Below, in pieces: positions 16,960-27,108 of a DNA stretch of 64,000 nucleotides; the stretch's first letter is position 1; every line of letters starts with the position of its first letter. Made by a program: the position numbers and the translations under genes. The notes beneath the pieces are model-generated. The model was not told the DNA's origin. It ran no database searches and saw nothing but the letters and a program-made list of their open reading frames with translations. The DNA is from Aquimarina mycalae (lineage in GTDB: Bacteria > Bacteroidota > Bacteroidia > Flavobacteriales > Flavobacteriaceae), in NCBI RefSeq assembly GCF_029906345.1, contig NZ_JARYGY010000009.1, positions 158,145 through 222,144 on the forward strand. Direction: 5' to 3'.

Positions 16960-19900
16960 ATGTATTTAATTTTTGATACCGAAACTACAGGTCTACCTAA
17001 GCGTTGGGATGCTCCCATAAGTGATTCAGACAACTGGCCAAGATGTATCCAGATTGCCTGGCAGTTACATGATGAAATGGGAAACTGCATTGAACATCAG
17101 GATTACTTGGTAAAACCAGAAGGTTTTAATATTCCTTACGATGCTGAAAAAATTCATGGGATCTCTACAGCATTGGCAGATCAAGAAGGTATCACTTTAG
17201 CTGAAGTTTTAGAGAAATTTAATATTGCGTTATCCAAAACCAAATTCGTTGTAGGTCAGAATGTAGGTTTCGATGTTAACATTATGGGAGCTGAGTTTTA
17301 TCGGCTTGGTATCCAAAATCAACTACAAGAACTACCTGTTCTTGACACTTGTACAGAAACCACTGCTAGTTTATGTCAGATTCCTGGAGGTCGTGGAGGA
17401 AAGTTTAAACTTCCAACGTTAACAGAACTACACGAATTTTTATTTGGAACTGCATTTGGAGAAGCCCATAACGCAACTGCCGATGTAGAAGCTACTACAA
17501 GATGTTTTCTGGAATTAATTCGTAAGCAGGTATTCACACAAGAAGAACTTGATGTATTACCTGATTATTTTCAGAATTTTAAGGAGGTTAACAAAGAACC
17601 TATTCAATTAATAGGACTTAAACACATAAACCTAAAAAAAGCCTCTCAAAAAATCCAAGAGGCATTAGATCAACAAGGTAGCTCTGATATTTCTCAGCAA
17701 GAAATCAAGGACAATATTGCAGCACTAGATGCTGTTAACTTTGCACATCTTCACAATCATACTCAGTTTTCAGTGCTACAATCAACAACGAGCATTCCTG
17801 ATTTAGTAAAAGAAACAGCAAAGCATAAAATGACTGCAGTTGCGATGACCGATCATGCCAATATGATGGGTGCATTTCATTTTGTATCTGCAGTTACTAA
17901 TCATAATAAAAGTGTAAAAGCAGCCAATCAAGAAGCTGTTGAAAATGGAGAGGAACCTACAGGAGTAGAAATAAAGCCTATCGTTGGTTGTGAATTCTTT
18001 GTTTGTGAAAACCATACGGATAAATCTAGAAAAGACAATGGTTATCAAATTGTATTACTCGCAAAAAATAAAAACGGGTATCATAACTTAGCAAAAATGT
18101 CTTCTATAGGTTTTGTAGATGGATTCTATTATCTACCAAGAATTGACAAAGAGGTTATCAAGCAGTATAAAGAAGATATCATTGTACTTACTGGTAATCT
18201 ATATGGTGAAGTTCCTAGTAAAGTATTGAATATTGGTGAAAAACAGGCGGAGGAAGCTTTGTTATGGTGGAAAGAAGAGTTTGGAGATGACTTATACATC
18301 GAGATTATGCGTCATAATCAAGAAGATGAAAATCGTGTAAATCAAGTTTTGATAGACTTCTCCAGAAAACATAATATAAAAACCATCGCTTCGAATAACA
18401 CCTATTATTGCGAGAAAAAAGATGCCAATGCACATGATATTCTTTTATGTGTAAAAGACGGAGAAAAACAAGCAACTCCAATAGGGAGAGGAAGAGGATA
18501 TCGTTACGGATTACCTAATCAAGAATATTATTTTAAGTCTTCTGAGGAGATGAAAAATTTATTCAAAGATCTTCCCGAAGCCATTATCAATATACAAGAG
18601 GTAATTGATAAAATAGAACCTTTTGTGCTTGCTAGAGATGTTCTATTACCCGCCTTTGACATCCCAGAAGAATTTCAATCTGAAGAAGATAATATCGATG
18701 GTGGTAAAAGAGGAGAAAATGCATACCTAAGACATATAACATACAAAGGTGCTAAGATAAGATATGGAGAAATTACTCCCGAGATTGATGAACGATTAGA
18801 TTTTGAGCTTAAAGTAATAGAAAACACAGGATATCCAGGATATTTCCTGATTGTGGAAGACTTTATTCGAGCGGCCAGAGATATGGGCGTTTCTGTAGGC
18901 CCTGGACGTGGATCTGCAGCTGGATCTGCGGTCGCGTATTGTCTATGGATTACCAATCTGGATCCTATTAAGTATGACTTGCTTTTTGAGAGATTCTTAA
19001 ATCCAGATCGTGTAAGTATGCCTGATATTGATATCGATTTTGATGATGAAGGACGAGGACGAGTAATGGATTATGTAATCGAAAAGTATGGAGCTAATCA
19101 AGTAGCACAGATTATTACCTATGGAACCATGGCGGCAAAATCTTCTATTAGAGATACTGCGCGAGTATTGGATCTTCCACTTGGAGATGCGGATAGAATA
19201 GCAAAGCTAATTCCTAATATGTCCAAACTGGGTAAAATCTTTGGGGTAGACGAAGCTGTATTAAAGAAAAAGTTTAGAAGTGACGAATTAGAAAAAGTAA
19301 ATGAATTACTCAATATTGCAGAAGGTAGCGATCTCGAAGCAGAAACACTGAATCAAGCCAGAGTACTGGAAGGCTCTGTTAGGAACACAGGTATACATGC
19401 TTGTGGAGTTATCATTACACCAGATGACATTACTAAATTTGTTCCTGTTGCGTTAGCAAAAGATTCTGACATGTACTGTACTCAGTTTGATAACTCGGTA
19501 GTAGAAAGTGCAGGTTTACTAAAAATGGATTTCCTGGGATTAAAGACGTTAACTTTGATCAAGGATACCGTTAAAATTGTAAAAGCAAAACATGGAGTAG
19601 AACTTGATCCAGAGAATTTTCCTTTAGATGATGAAGAAACCTATGCTTTATTCCAAAGAGGAGAAACAGTTGGGGTTTTCCAATATGAATCTCCTGGTAT
19701 GCAAAAATACATGAAGGAATTAAAGCCTACTGTATTTGCAGATCTTATTGCAATGAATGCTTTATATCGACCAGGACCACTAGAATACATTCCGAGCTTT
19801 ATTAATCGAAAACACGGTACAGAAGAAATAATATATGACCTTGAAGCCTGTGAAGAATATCTAAAAGAAACCTACGGAATCACGGTATATCAGGAGCAAG

Positions 19901-21345
19901 TGATGTTACTGTCTCAAAAACTTGCAGATTTCACTAAAGGTGAAGCCGATGTACTTCGTAAAGCGATGGGTAAAAAGCAGAAAGCTGTTCTGGATAAAAT
20001 GAAACCTAAATTTATTGAGCAAGCTGCTGCCAAAGGTCATGCAGAAGATAAATTAGAAAAAATCTGGAAAGATTGGGAAGCTTTTGCAGCCTATGCCTTC
20101 AATAAATCTCACTCTACTTGTTATGCATGGATTGCTTACCAAACGGCATATCTAAAAGCTCATTATCCTGCAGAATATATGGCTGCCGTGCTTTCTAATA
20201 ACATGAATGATATCAAACAGGTTACTTTCTTTATGGAAGAATGTAAACGTATGAAATTAGAAGTGTTAGGACCTGATGTTAATGAATCCTATAGAAAATT
20301 CTCGGTAAACAAAGATGGAGCCGTACGGTTTGGTATGGGCGCGATTAAAGGTGTTGGTACAGGAGCTGTAGCCACTATTGTCGAAAACAGAAAAGAAGAT
20401 GGCCCATATAAATCCATTTTTGATATGGCGAAACGTATAGATTTACGTGCTGCCAATAAAAAAGCTTTTGAGAGCTTAGCACTAGCTGGCGGTTTTGATT
20501 CTTTTAAAGAAACTCATAGAGGTCAATATTTTTATCAAGATGGAGATAGTATTACATTTCTTGAAAAAGCCATGAAATATGGATCCAAATATCAAGAAAA
20601 TGAAAACTCTTCTCAGGTAAGTTTATTTGGTGAAGCTAGCGATGTTCAGATTCCCGAGCCAATTGTTCCTCCTTGCGAAGAATGGGGAACGATGGAAAAA
20701 CTTGCTCGAGAAAAAGAAGTTGTGGGGATTTATCTCTCTGGGCATCCACTTGATGACTTTAAATATGAAATGAAATATTTCTGTAATGGAACTTTGCTAA
20801 ATTTTGCTGATTTAGAAAACAACCTGAATCGCGAGATATCATTTGGTGGTGTAATTACTGGAGTAGAACATCGAACTTCTAAAAACGGAAAAGGTTGGGC
20901 TACTTTTATTATTGAAGATTATAATACAGCTCATGAGTTTAGAATTTTTGGAGAAGATTATTTGAAACATAGGCCATTTTTAGTACAAAGTACGTTTGTC
21001 TATGCAAAAGCTTTTATTAAAGAAGGATGGGTAAACAGAGATACTGGCAAAAAAGGTGACCCAAGAATACAATTTAATAGTTTCCAATTATTACATGATG
21101 TGATGGAAACCTATGCTAGAAAACTAACTATACAATTAGATATCAATACACTATCTGACAAAAGAATTGATGACTTAAAAGAACTATTAACAGAACATTC
21201 TGGAAACCACACCTTAAACTTTGTGATCTTCGAAATGGCTGAAAAACTTAAATTACATATGCCAAGTAGAAAACAGAAAGTAAATATATCCCCAGAATTA
21301 CTTGCAGCTCTTGAAAATGATTCTGTCTATTATAAACTTAATTAA
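16960..21345 (+). CDS. dnaE: DNA polymerase III alpha subunit with N-terminal proofreading exonuclease
   Basis: A 1461-residue replicative polymerase. Residues 1-185 are a DnaQ-like DEDDh exonuclease: DTETTG (Asp6, Glu8), GQNVGFDVNIMG and HNATADVEAT. Around residue 265 the PHP domain starts (FAHLHNHTQFSVL, VAMTDHANM). The polymerase core has VSVGPGRGSAAGSAVAYC and PDIDIDFDDEGRGRV, with catalytic Asp residues 689-693. The helix-hairpin-helix part and an OB fold follow (FGGVITGVEHRTSKNGKGWATFIIED). Fusion of the proofreading exonuclease to DnaE is typical of Bacteroidota. Two possible -7 elements lie upstream (TACTTTTG at 16846, TATTTTTG at 16905), neither with a clear -33. Confidence 0.97.
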   Translation: MYLIFDTETTGLPKRWDAPISDSDNWPRCIQIAWQLHDEMGNCIEHQDYLVKPEGFNIPYDAEKIHGISTALADQEGITLAEVLEKFNIALSKTKFVVGQNVGFDVNIMGAEFYRLGIQNQLQELPVLDTCTETTASLCQIPGGRGGKFKLPTLTELHEFLFGTAFGEAHNATADVEATTRCFLELIRKQVFTQEELDVLPDYFQNFKEVNKEPIQLIGLKHINLKKASQKIQEALDQQGSSDISQQEIKDNIAALDAVNFAHLHNHTQFSVLQSTTSIPDLVKETAKHKMTAVAMTDHANMMGAFHFVSAVTNHNKSVKAANQEAVENGEEPTGVEIKPIVGCEFFVCENHTDKSRKDNGYQIVLLAKNKNGYHNLAKMSSIGFVDGFYYLPRIDKEVIKQYKEDIIVLTGNLYGEVPSKVLNIGEKQAEEALLWWKEEFGDDLYIEIMRHNQEDENRVNQVLIDFSRKHNIKTIASNNTYYCEKKDANAHDILLCVKDGEKQATPIGRGRGYRYGLPNQEYYFKSSEEMKNLFKDLPEAIINIQEVIDKIEPFVLARDVLLPAFDIPEEFQSEEDNIDGGKRGENAYLRHITYKGAKIRYGEITPEIDERLDFELKVIENTGYPGYFLIVEDFIRAARDMGVSVGPGRGSAAGSAVAYCLWITNLDPIKYDLLFERFLNPDRVSMPDIDIDFDDEGRGRVMDYVIEKYGANQVAQIITYGTMAAKSSIRDTARVLDLPLGDADRIAKLIPNMSKLGKIFGVDEAVLKKKFRSDELEKVNELLNIAEGSDLEAETLNQARVLEGSVRNTGIHACGVIITPDDITKFVPVALAKDSDMYCTQFDNSVVESAGLLKMDFLGLKTLTLIKDTVKIVKAKHGVELDPENFPLDDEETYALFQRGETVGVFQYESPGMQKYMKELKPTVFADLIAMNALYRPGPLEYIPSFINRKHGTEEIIYDLEACEEYLKETYGITVYQEQVMLLSQKLADFTKGEADVLRKAMGKKQKAVLDKMKPKFIEQAAAKGHAEDKLEKIWKDWEAFAAYAFNKSHSTCYAWIAYQTAYLKAHYPAEYMAAVLSNNMNDIKQVTFFMEECKRMKLEVLGPDVNESYRKFSVNKDGAVRFGMGAIKGVGTGAVATIVENRKEDGPYKSIFDMAKRIDLRAANKKAFESLALAGGFDSFKETHRGQYFYQDGDSITFLEKAMKYGSKYQENENSSQVSLFGEASDVQIPEPIVPPCEEWGTMEKLAREKEVVGIYLSGHPLDDFKYEMKYFCNGTLLNFADLENNLNREISFGGVITGVEHRTSKNGKGWATFIIEDYNTAHEFRIFGEDYLKHRPFLVQSTFVYAKAFIKEGWVNRDTGKKGDPRIQFNSFQLLHDVMETYARKLTIQLDINTLSDKRIDDLKELLTEHSGNHTLNFVIFEMAEKLKLHMPSRKQKVNISPELLAALENDSVYYKLN

Positions 21346-21360
21346 TAAAAAATACTAAAA

Positions 21361-21403
21361 GCCGGCATCAAGTTGTTGAATCACAACTTACGATGCCGAC
21401 TTT
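21361..21403. terminator. Terminator hairpin between dnaE and the cytolysin gene
   Basis: GCCGGCATC at 21361-21369 pairs with GATGCCGAC at 21392-21400 (one mismatch), extended by AAGTTGT with ACAACTT. On the minus strand it is followed by a T-rich stretch, so it ends the cytolysin gene best. Confidence 0.75.
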
Positions 21404-21426
21404 GAAAAGAGGTGAATCTATCTTTT

Positions 21427-22977
21427 TTATTGACAAGCTCTTACTTTTACTTCAAGCACGTCTCTATAAGATTCAAAGCAATCTTCATAATCATGGACAT
21501 GACCACCAATATTATCGACTAATTTGCTCTCATAACCACTATCTCCAAACCTATCTCTTTCTACATGGTAAAATATATCATAGGCTCCATTTGGCGGAGT
21601 AATTGCTGTTTTAGCTCCGTCGGTTGTATTAAATTTCCAATCAATTTTATCATAAGAGACATCGTTAGTAAGATTGTTCTTATACTCTATCCCAACTCTA
21701 AAATTATCTGCCAAATTATTTGTAAATATTATTTGATTGTGTGTAACACCTACCTTAGTACAATTTAAAGCTACATAATTTGTTGAATATCCCATTTTTG
21801 CTAAACTATTATCTTTTAAGAATCGTATGGTATATGCAATAGGAACTCCTGGATTATTTCTACTGTATGTTGCATTTTCACCTTTTATGATGGTTTGCAG
21901 GTCTCCAAAATTTTGTGCAGACACGGCTTCAGAAGCTACTGCAGCATTTCCTCCTATAGTAACGGTAGTAATATTAGATTCATTCAAGATTTCTTTATAC
22001 TTTGCCTCTACGGTTCCAGAAGCACTGGTTACACCACTAGCATAGTTAAAAGCACCTGTTAATTGAGCCTCTGTTGCTTCTGCCGTAGTCTCCATTCTAA
22101 ACATAATAATCCTACCGTAATTTACCGAATGTACATATGCTGGTGGTGTACTAGAATTAAATGCATTCTCAACTTGTGCTAATGATACATCCGCTCCAAA
22201 TACAGCTGCTGGATTATTTGGTGTATCCATCGTTATTGTATAAAAAACTTGCTTAAATACCATGATAGCTACTCTTCTGGTCGAAGTGGTTTCATAATTA
22301 AATTGCGCAGATACATCTCCAGTCGCCCACTCTGTATTCATACCTACTTCTAAGCTCATTTGTTTAGAACTATACGAAGTGCTTGCAGCATAAGAAGAAT
22401 TAGATGGGTTTGTGTATCCTTCGTCATAGGCATTGGCATTCCAATATTCTAATGCTTCATCAATTTTAGCTTGTACATTAGAATTTATTGGATCTTCTAC
22501 TCTAATATTTCCTGCTTCACCAATACCTGGCAGATCTAAACGGATTGTCATTGGTGCCCTACCTAAGGTAAATGCTTCTGGCAAACCATCTCTCATAGAT
22601 TCATTTCCAACCACTAATGCTCCTGGCCAAATGATTCCTCTAGTTGGTCGTAGAATTGCCACATCCTCAAAATTCGCTTTAAGATTATAATCTACACGAA
22701 CACAGGTTGTTCTTTCGCCTTCTAAAGAGGTTACATCAGTAGTTGTTTCACCTGGCGTTTTCAATAATGCTTCTCCACCAGTTTCTTCAACACCCAATAA
22801 CTGATTAGCATCATAATCAAGATTATTAATAAAATCATTAATAGTATTCGCTTCGGGATTAATTGGTTCTCCTGGAATAGGATCTTCATCCTTACTACAA
22901 GAGCTGCACGCAATACAAGAACATATTAAGCTAATTAATATAAACGCTTGGGGCATTTTTAAAATTGAAGTTTTCAT
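21427..22977 (-). CDS. Cholesterol-dependent (thiol-activated) cytolysin family lipoprotein
   Basis: A 516-residue protein with a lipoprotein-type signal (several Cys near residues 20-27, the exact lipid site unclear). The body matches the pore-forming cytolysin family: WPGALVVGNESMRDGLPEAF (like the PGALLLAN segment), VHSVNYGRIIMFRMETTAEA (like VSYGRTIYVKLETT), VTIGGNAA, and NNPGVPIAYTIRFLKDNSLAKMGYSTNYVA (like GLPISYTTSFLRDN). The Trp-rich undecapeptide ECTGLAWEWWR of Gram-positive toxins is not present, and the last domain is short (EVKVRAC). So domains 1-3 are recognisable and the membrane-recognition domain 4 differs. The likely site is the cell surface. The target (competitor, predator or host membrane) is unknown. 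Confidence 0.85.
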   Translation of the reverse strand: MKTSILKMPQAFILISLICSCIACSSCSKDEDPIPGEPINPEANTINDFINNLDYDANQLLGVEETGGEALLKTPGETTTDVTSLEGERTTCVRVDYNLKANFEDVAILRPTRGIIWPGALVVGNESMRDGLPEAFTLGRAPMTIRLDLPGIGEAGNIRVEDPINSNVQAKIDEALEYWNANAYDEGYTNPSNSSYAASTSYSSKQMSLEVGMNTEWATGDVSAQFNYETTSTRRVAIMVFKQVFYTITMDTPNNPAAVFGADVSLAQVENAFNSSTPPAYVHSVNYGRIIMFRMETTAEATEAQLTGAFNYASGVTSASGTVEAKYKEILNESNITTVTIGGNAAVASEAVSAQNFGDLQTIIKGENATYSRNNPGVPIAYTIRFLKDNSLAKMGYSTNYVALNCTKVGVTHNQIIFTNNLADNFRVGIEYKNNLTNDVSYDKIDWKFNTTDGAKTAITPPNGAYDIFYHVERDRFGDSGYESKLVDNIGGHVHDYEDCFESYRDVLEVKVRACQ

Positions 22978-23005
22978 GATTTATGTTTTTATTGATTCAA
23001 CGAGT

Positions 23006-23063
23006 CAAAACTATCCGAAAAGTTGTGTAACCCCTAATTTTAGGTATGGACAAAGTATGGACA
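23006..23063 (-). promoter_or_regulatory. Possible promoter region of the cytolysin gene with two phased repeats
   Basis: On the minus strand TAGTTTTG (23006-23013) matches the -7 consensus, but the -33 region is poor. Just upstream, GTATGGACA occurs twice (23044-23052 and 23055-23063) exactly 11 bp apart, one helical turn. This would suit an activator bound beside a weak promoter. The rest of the 22978-23288 gap shows nothing else; a third TGGACA at 23222-23227 may be chance. Confidence 0.35.
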
Positions 23064-23288
23064 GCCTCTAAAAATCAATCAATTACATAAAACCACTTAC
23101 CACATTCAATTACGCACTTACTTTAAATGTTTTCTTAGTATTTTCAATAGGTAGCAAGAATTAATAGTGGGGAAAAATCAATTTCAACAACCTTTTCACT
23201 TTAAAAAAGATCATTCCTAATCTGGACAACCCTCTATTATTATAGTAATTTATTAAGTAACTTAGATGGTAACTAAACGACCATTTTT

Positions 23289-25172
23289 ATGAAATCTTCA
23301 GCTCTAATAAGTGTAGTTTTTCTTTTATTTTTTCCAAAAGTAGTCTTCACCCAAAATCAAAAAATGATTGACAGTCTTATTAAAGTTTATGATTCGCTGC
23401 CTGATAGTTATGAAAAAGTGATGACTTCTGCCAGATTGTATTATCAGGAAGTATATACAAACCCTCAAAAAGGCGAAAAACATGCGAGAAACTCGATTAG
23501 CATATCAAAGAATATAGATTATCCTTCTGGAGTAACTGTTGGTAATTATCATTTAGGTGTTTATTTCTATTTAATTCATCAACTCGACTCAGCAAAATTC
23601 TATTATAACAAAACATTAGATCTTGCAAAAGCATCAGAAGATCGTGTCATGATCTCTAAATCGTATTCTGAGCTTGCTCAAATTGCTCAGGATGAAGGAA
23701 ATTTTGACAAAGCACTGGATCTTAGGGATTTTGCTAACGAAGAATTTAAAAAAGCAAATGATTATTTAAACTATGGCATAGGTATAGGAAGTAAAGCTAT
23801 CATCTATAATGACAAAGGCGACTTCAAAACAGCTGTAGAACAGAGTTTATTAGCATTAAGAATATTAGACACGATCGATCGTGAGCCATATAGAAAAGCA
23901 GATATAAACTCCCAAATAGGAGATATTGAAGCAAGACGACACAATCTTCTTCAAGCAATACAATATTATCAGGATGCTTTAAAAATCTATACAGAAACTA
24001 ATGATAACATTTATATAAGTAATACGCATATTAAAATTGGAGAATCTTACCAAAGTCTTGGCAAACTGGACAAAGCAAAAGAACATATCGAATTGGGTTT
24101 ACATATAGCCATTAAGTATAATATAAAAGATAATATAATGAATTCTTATGCTGGGCTTGGAGAACTACTTGCGCAGGATGGAGATTACGAAAAAGCACAA
24201 GATTATTTAAAAAAGAGTCTGAAATTAAGTGTAGAAAATGAGTTTTCGACGAACCATATATCTATTCTTAATACAATGGGGTTTATCTTAACCAAAAAAG
24301 GAGACGGTAAAAAGGCGTTAGAATTTTTAGAAAATGCAATCCAAAAAGCAGATTCAATGGGAGCAAAAAACGAACTTAAAAACGCCTACCAACAAAGAGC
24401 AGATACCTATGAATTATTAAAAGACTACAAAAATTCCTTATCAGATACGAAACAATATATCCAGTTATCAGATAGTCTAGATAATGTCGCTAAATCTAAA
24501 CAAATCGAAGAGCTAAAAATTACTTATGAGACTGAGAAAAAAGAAGCGGCAATTGCTTTACAAAAAGAAGAAATAAAAAATCTAAATCAACAGGTAGAAA
24601 TCAGTAATCTTCGTAAAACGTTATATGCAGGAGGAATGATTTCATTTATTGCAGTTTCGGGATTGTTATTCTTTGGATTTAGACAGCGTATAAAAAAGAA
24701 TAAAATAGCACGTGAAAAACAAGAAGAAATATACAAACGAGAAATTGAATTTAAAAAGAAAGAGCTTACTTCACAAACACTCCATTTAGTACAAAAAAAT
24801 AGCTTTATTCAGGAATTAAAAGAAAACCTCGAACGCATTAAAAATTCTCCTGAGCTTTTTAAAGTAGAATTTAGACGTTTAGTGCTACTTCTAAAAAAAG
24901 AAAGTGCTGAAGACAAGGATTGGGAAGTGTTTAAATCATACTTTGCCGATGTACATAATAATTTTGATCATAAACTTAAGTCGATCTATGATCAAATATC
25001 TGAAAAAGAAATACGACTAGCCTCTTTCTTAAGAATGAACCTTACTACTAAGGAGATTGCAACCATGCTCAATGTTTTGCCTGATAGTGTTCTGAAATCA
25101 AAATATCGATTAAAAAAGAAACTAAACCTTGATAAAGAAACAGATTTATACCAATTCTTAAATACTTTATAA
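23289..25172 (+). CDS. Membrane-anchored TPR protein with C-terminal LuxR-type HTH
   Basis: A 627-residue protein. It has a signal peptide (MKSSALISVVFLLFFPKVVFTQ), about eight tetratricopeptide repeats (residues 60-400), a coiled coil, one transmembrane helix (LYAGGMISFIAVSGLLFFGF, about residue 440-460), a second coiled coil and a LuxR/GerE-like HTH at the end (ISEKEIRLASFLRMNLTTKEIATMLNVLPDSVLKSKYRLKKKL). This layout is common in Bacteroidota and is thought to sense periplasmic partners through the TPRs and act on DNA from the membrane. The cytochrome gene follows 53 bp downstream and the cytolysin gene is divergent; either could be a target. Confidence 0.88.
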   Translation: MKSSALISVVFLLFFPKVVFTQNQKMIDSLIKVYDSLPDSYEKVMTSARLYYQEVYTNPQKGEKHARNSISISKNIDYPSGVTVGNYHLGVYFYLIHQLDSAKFYYNKTLDLAKASEDRVMISKSYSELAQIAQDEGNFDKALDLRDFANEEFKKANDYLNYGIGIGSKAIIYNDKGDFKTAVEQSLLALRILDTIDREPYRKADINSQIGDIEARRHNLLQAIQYYQDALKIYTETNDNIYISNTHIKIGESYQSLGKLDKAKEHIELGLHIAIKYNIKDNIMNSYAGLGELLAQDGDYEKAQDYLKKSLKLSVENEFSTNHISILNTMGFILTKKGDGKKALEFLENAIQKADSMGAKNELKNAYQQRADTYELLKDYKNSLSDTKQYIQLSDSLDNVAKSKQIEELKITYETEKKEAAIALQKEEIKNLNQQVEISNLRKTLYAGGMISFIAVSGLLFFGFRQRIKKNKIAREKQEEIYKREIEFKKKELTSQTLHLVQKNSFIQELKENLERIKNSPELFKVEFRRLVLLLKKESAEDKDWEVFKSYFADVHNNFDHKLKSIYDQISEKEIRLASFLRMNLTTKEIATMLNVLPDSVLKSKYRLKKKLNLDKETDLYQFLNTL

Positions 25173-25225
25173 ACTAGCCTGCTTTAAAATTATCTTATCT
25201 TGTAGAAAAACCCATATCATATAAT

Positions 25226-26455
25226 ATGCAAAAGAATACTTTATATACTATACTGATAAGTATTATCATTCTTGGCATCTTATCTTATTTCGTTTTACGG
25301 ACAACAAAATCGAATACTGTTGAGTATATAGCTATTACTCCAATAGCAACTCATTCTAATGGAATGGAATTTATTGATTCTTCAACGTGCGTAGATTGTC
25401 ATCAAAAAATAGTTGAGGAGCATTATAAAACCGCTCATTTCAATTCTTTCCAACCCGTAAACAAAAATACCATCAAAGGAAGTTTTCAAAAAGGTGAAAA
25501 TACATTAATTCTGAATAAAGATGTTACTTTTCACTTCGTAGAAAAAGATAGTGCCTTTTATCAAGAACCTATATTTAATAATCAAAATACGCCTTTTTAT
25601 TCAGCTAAGATGGATATTGCGGTAGGATCTGGGACCAAAGGACAATCATATCTGATGTGGAACAATAATCATTTATTGCAATTACAAGCTTCTTATTTCA
25701 CTCCTACAGACAGTTGGATCAATAGTCCTGGCGCTCCAGATCAATTAGCTCCAGCTAGACCTGTATTAGAACGTTGCCTAGAATGCCACACTACCTTTGT
25801 ACAAAATATTTCTGGTAATAAAAAAGGCAATCAGTTTCATAAAAAAAACATAGTATATGGGATTGATTGCCAACGTTGTCATGGACCTGTACAAGATCAT
25901 GTGAAGTATCACAAACAACACCCTAAGGATAAAACAGCTAAACATATTATACAATACAGTTCCTTATCTCGTCAACAACGATTAGACGCTTGCGCCCTTT
26001 GCCATTCTGGTTTAAGAACAGAAACAACAGAGCGAGCTTTTTCTTATATGATCGGGGATACACTAAAAAAGTTTTCATTCCCTGATTATGATGAATCTAG
26101 TTTAGAAGAATTAGATGTACACGGAAATCAATATGGTTTATTGAAAGCTAGTAAATGTTTTACAAAGAGTAATGCTCTTGATTGCATCACTTGTCATGAT
26201 CCACATAAAAAAGAAAGAGGAAATTTCTTATCATTTAATCAAAAATGTATGAATTGTCATGCTTCATTGAAAAAAACTGTACAATGTTCTGGAGACAAAA
26301 ACAACATTGAGAAAATGAACAACAACTGCATACAATGTCATATGCCTTTGGTAAAAAGCAAAACAATGAAAATACAAATCCCTAAAGGAGATGAAATCTC
26401 AGTAGATGTAAGAACGCATTTAATAGGGATTTACAATAAAGAAGATCAGCATTAA
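25226..26455 (+). CDS. Seven-heme c-type cytochrome
   Basis: A 409-residue protein with an N-terminal membrane anchor (YTILISIIILGILSYFVL) and seven CxxCH heme motifs: CVDCH, CLECH, CQRCH, CALCH, CITCH, CMNCH and CIQCH. It should be periplasmic, tethered to the inner membrane. The spread of the hemes and the C-terminal NNNCIQCHMPLVKSKTM resemble cytochrome c-554/nitrite-reductase-like multiheme proteins of Bacteroidota. An electron-transfer role is inferred; the partner is unknown. It probably shares a transcript with the upstream TPR-LuxR gene. Confidence 0.88.
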   Translation: MQKNTLYTILISIIILGILSYFVLRTTKSNTVEYIAITPIATHSNGMEFIDSSTCVDCHQKIVEEHYKTAHFNSFQPVNKNTIKGSFQKGENTLILNKDVTFHFVEKDSAFYQEPIFNNQNTPFYSAKMDIAVGSGTKGQSYLMWNNNHLLQLQASYFTPTDSWINSPGAPDQLAPARPVLERCLECHTTFVQNISGNKKGNQFHKKNIVYGIDCQRCHGPVQDHVKYHKQHPKDKTAKHIIQYSSLSRQQRLDACALCHSGLRTETTERAFSYMIGDTLKKFSFPDYDESSLEELDVHGNQYGLLKASKCFTKSNALDCITCHDPHKKERGNFLSFNQKCMNCHASLKKTVQCSGDKNNIEKMNNNCIQCHMPLVKSKTMKIQIPKGDEISVDVRTHLIGIYNKEDQH

Positions 26456-26655
26456 TCTTTTCTTGAAATTCTATTATTAAAAACTAAAAGATTAAAGCAA
26501 TTGTTCTTTAACAGCATTATTTAATACTATATTTGGTATCAATAAATTTGATGACCCTATAGTCAAAACAAATATTCTGACTGTAAGCTTTAGAATAATT
26601 ATTGACTAATTTTGTGAAATTAACATAAAACAAGAATTTTAAAAAATAGATAACT

Positions 26656-26973
26656 ATGGCATTAGAAATAACAGATGCTACTTTTGATGAAGTAGTACTA
26701 AAAAGTGACAAACCAGTATTAGTAGATTTTTGGGCGGCATGGTGTGGTCCTTGTAGAATGGTAGGTCCAATTATTGAGCAAATCAGTGAAGAATATGATG
26801 GAAAAGCTGTGGTAGGTAAAGTTGATGTAGATGCTAATCAGGAATTTGCCGCAAAATATGGTGTGAGAAATATTCCAACAGTATTAGTTTTCCAAAACGG
26901 AGAAGTAGTTGGTCGTCAAGTAGGTGTTTCTCCTAAAAATGTATATGCAGAAGCTTTAGATTCATTAATCTAA
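26656..26973 (+). CDS. trxA: Thioredoxin
   Basis: A 105-residue classic thioredoxin with the active site WAAWCGPCRMVGP, the cis-Pro segment VRNIPTVLVFQNGEVVGRQVG and no signal peptide. It is the cytosolic disulfide reductant for ribonucleotide reductase, peroxiredoxins and others. A -7 match (TAATTTTG, 26607-26614) lies about 40 bp upstream without a clear -33. A strong terminator follows the gene. Confidence 0.97.
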   Translation: MALEITDATFDEVVLKSDKPVLVDFWAAWCGPCRMVGPIIEQISEEYDGKAVVGKVDVDANQEFAAKYGVRNIPTVLVFQNGEVVGRQVGVSPKNVYAEALDSLI

Positions 26974-26993
26974 AACTGCCTTAATAATTTCAA

Positions 26994-27027
26994 AAAACGG
27001 TTTGGCTTATAGTCAAACCGTTTTTTT
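26994..27027 (+). terminator. Intrinsic terminator of trxA
   Basis: AAAACGGTTTG (26994-27004) pairs with CAAACCGTTTT (27014-27024) around a 9-nt loop and is followed by T residues. Confidence 0.9.
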
Positions 27028-27108
27028 ATGAAATAAATTAGTTATCCGTATATTGTTTCCATTATTAATATATAATATAAATCTTTTTACAAAAGGACAG
27101 TTGGGGTT

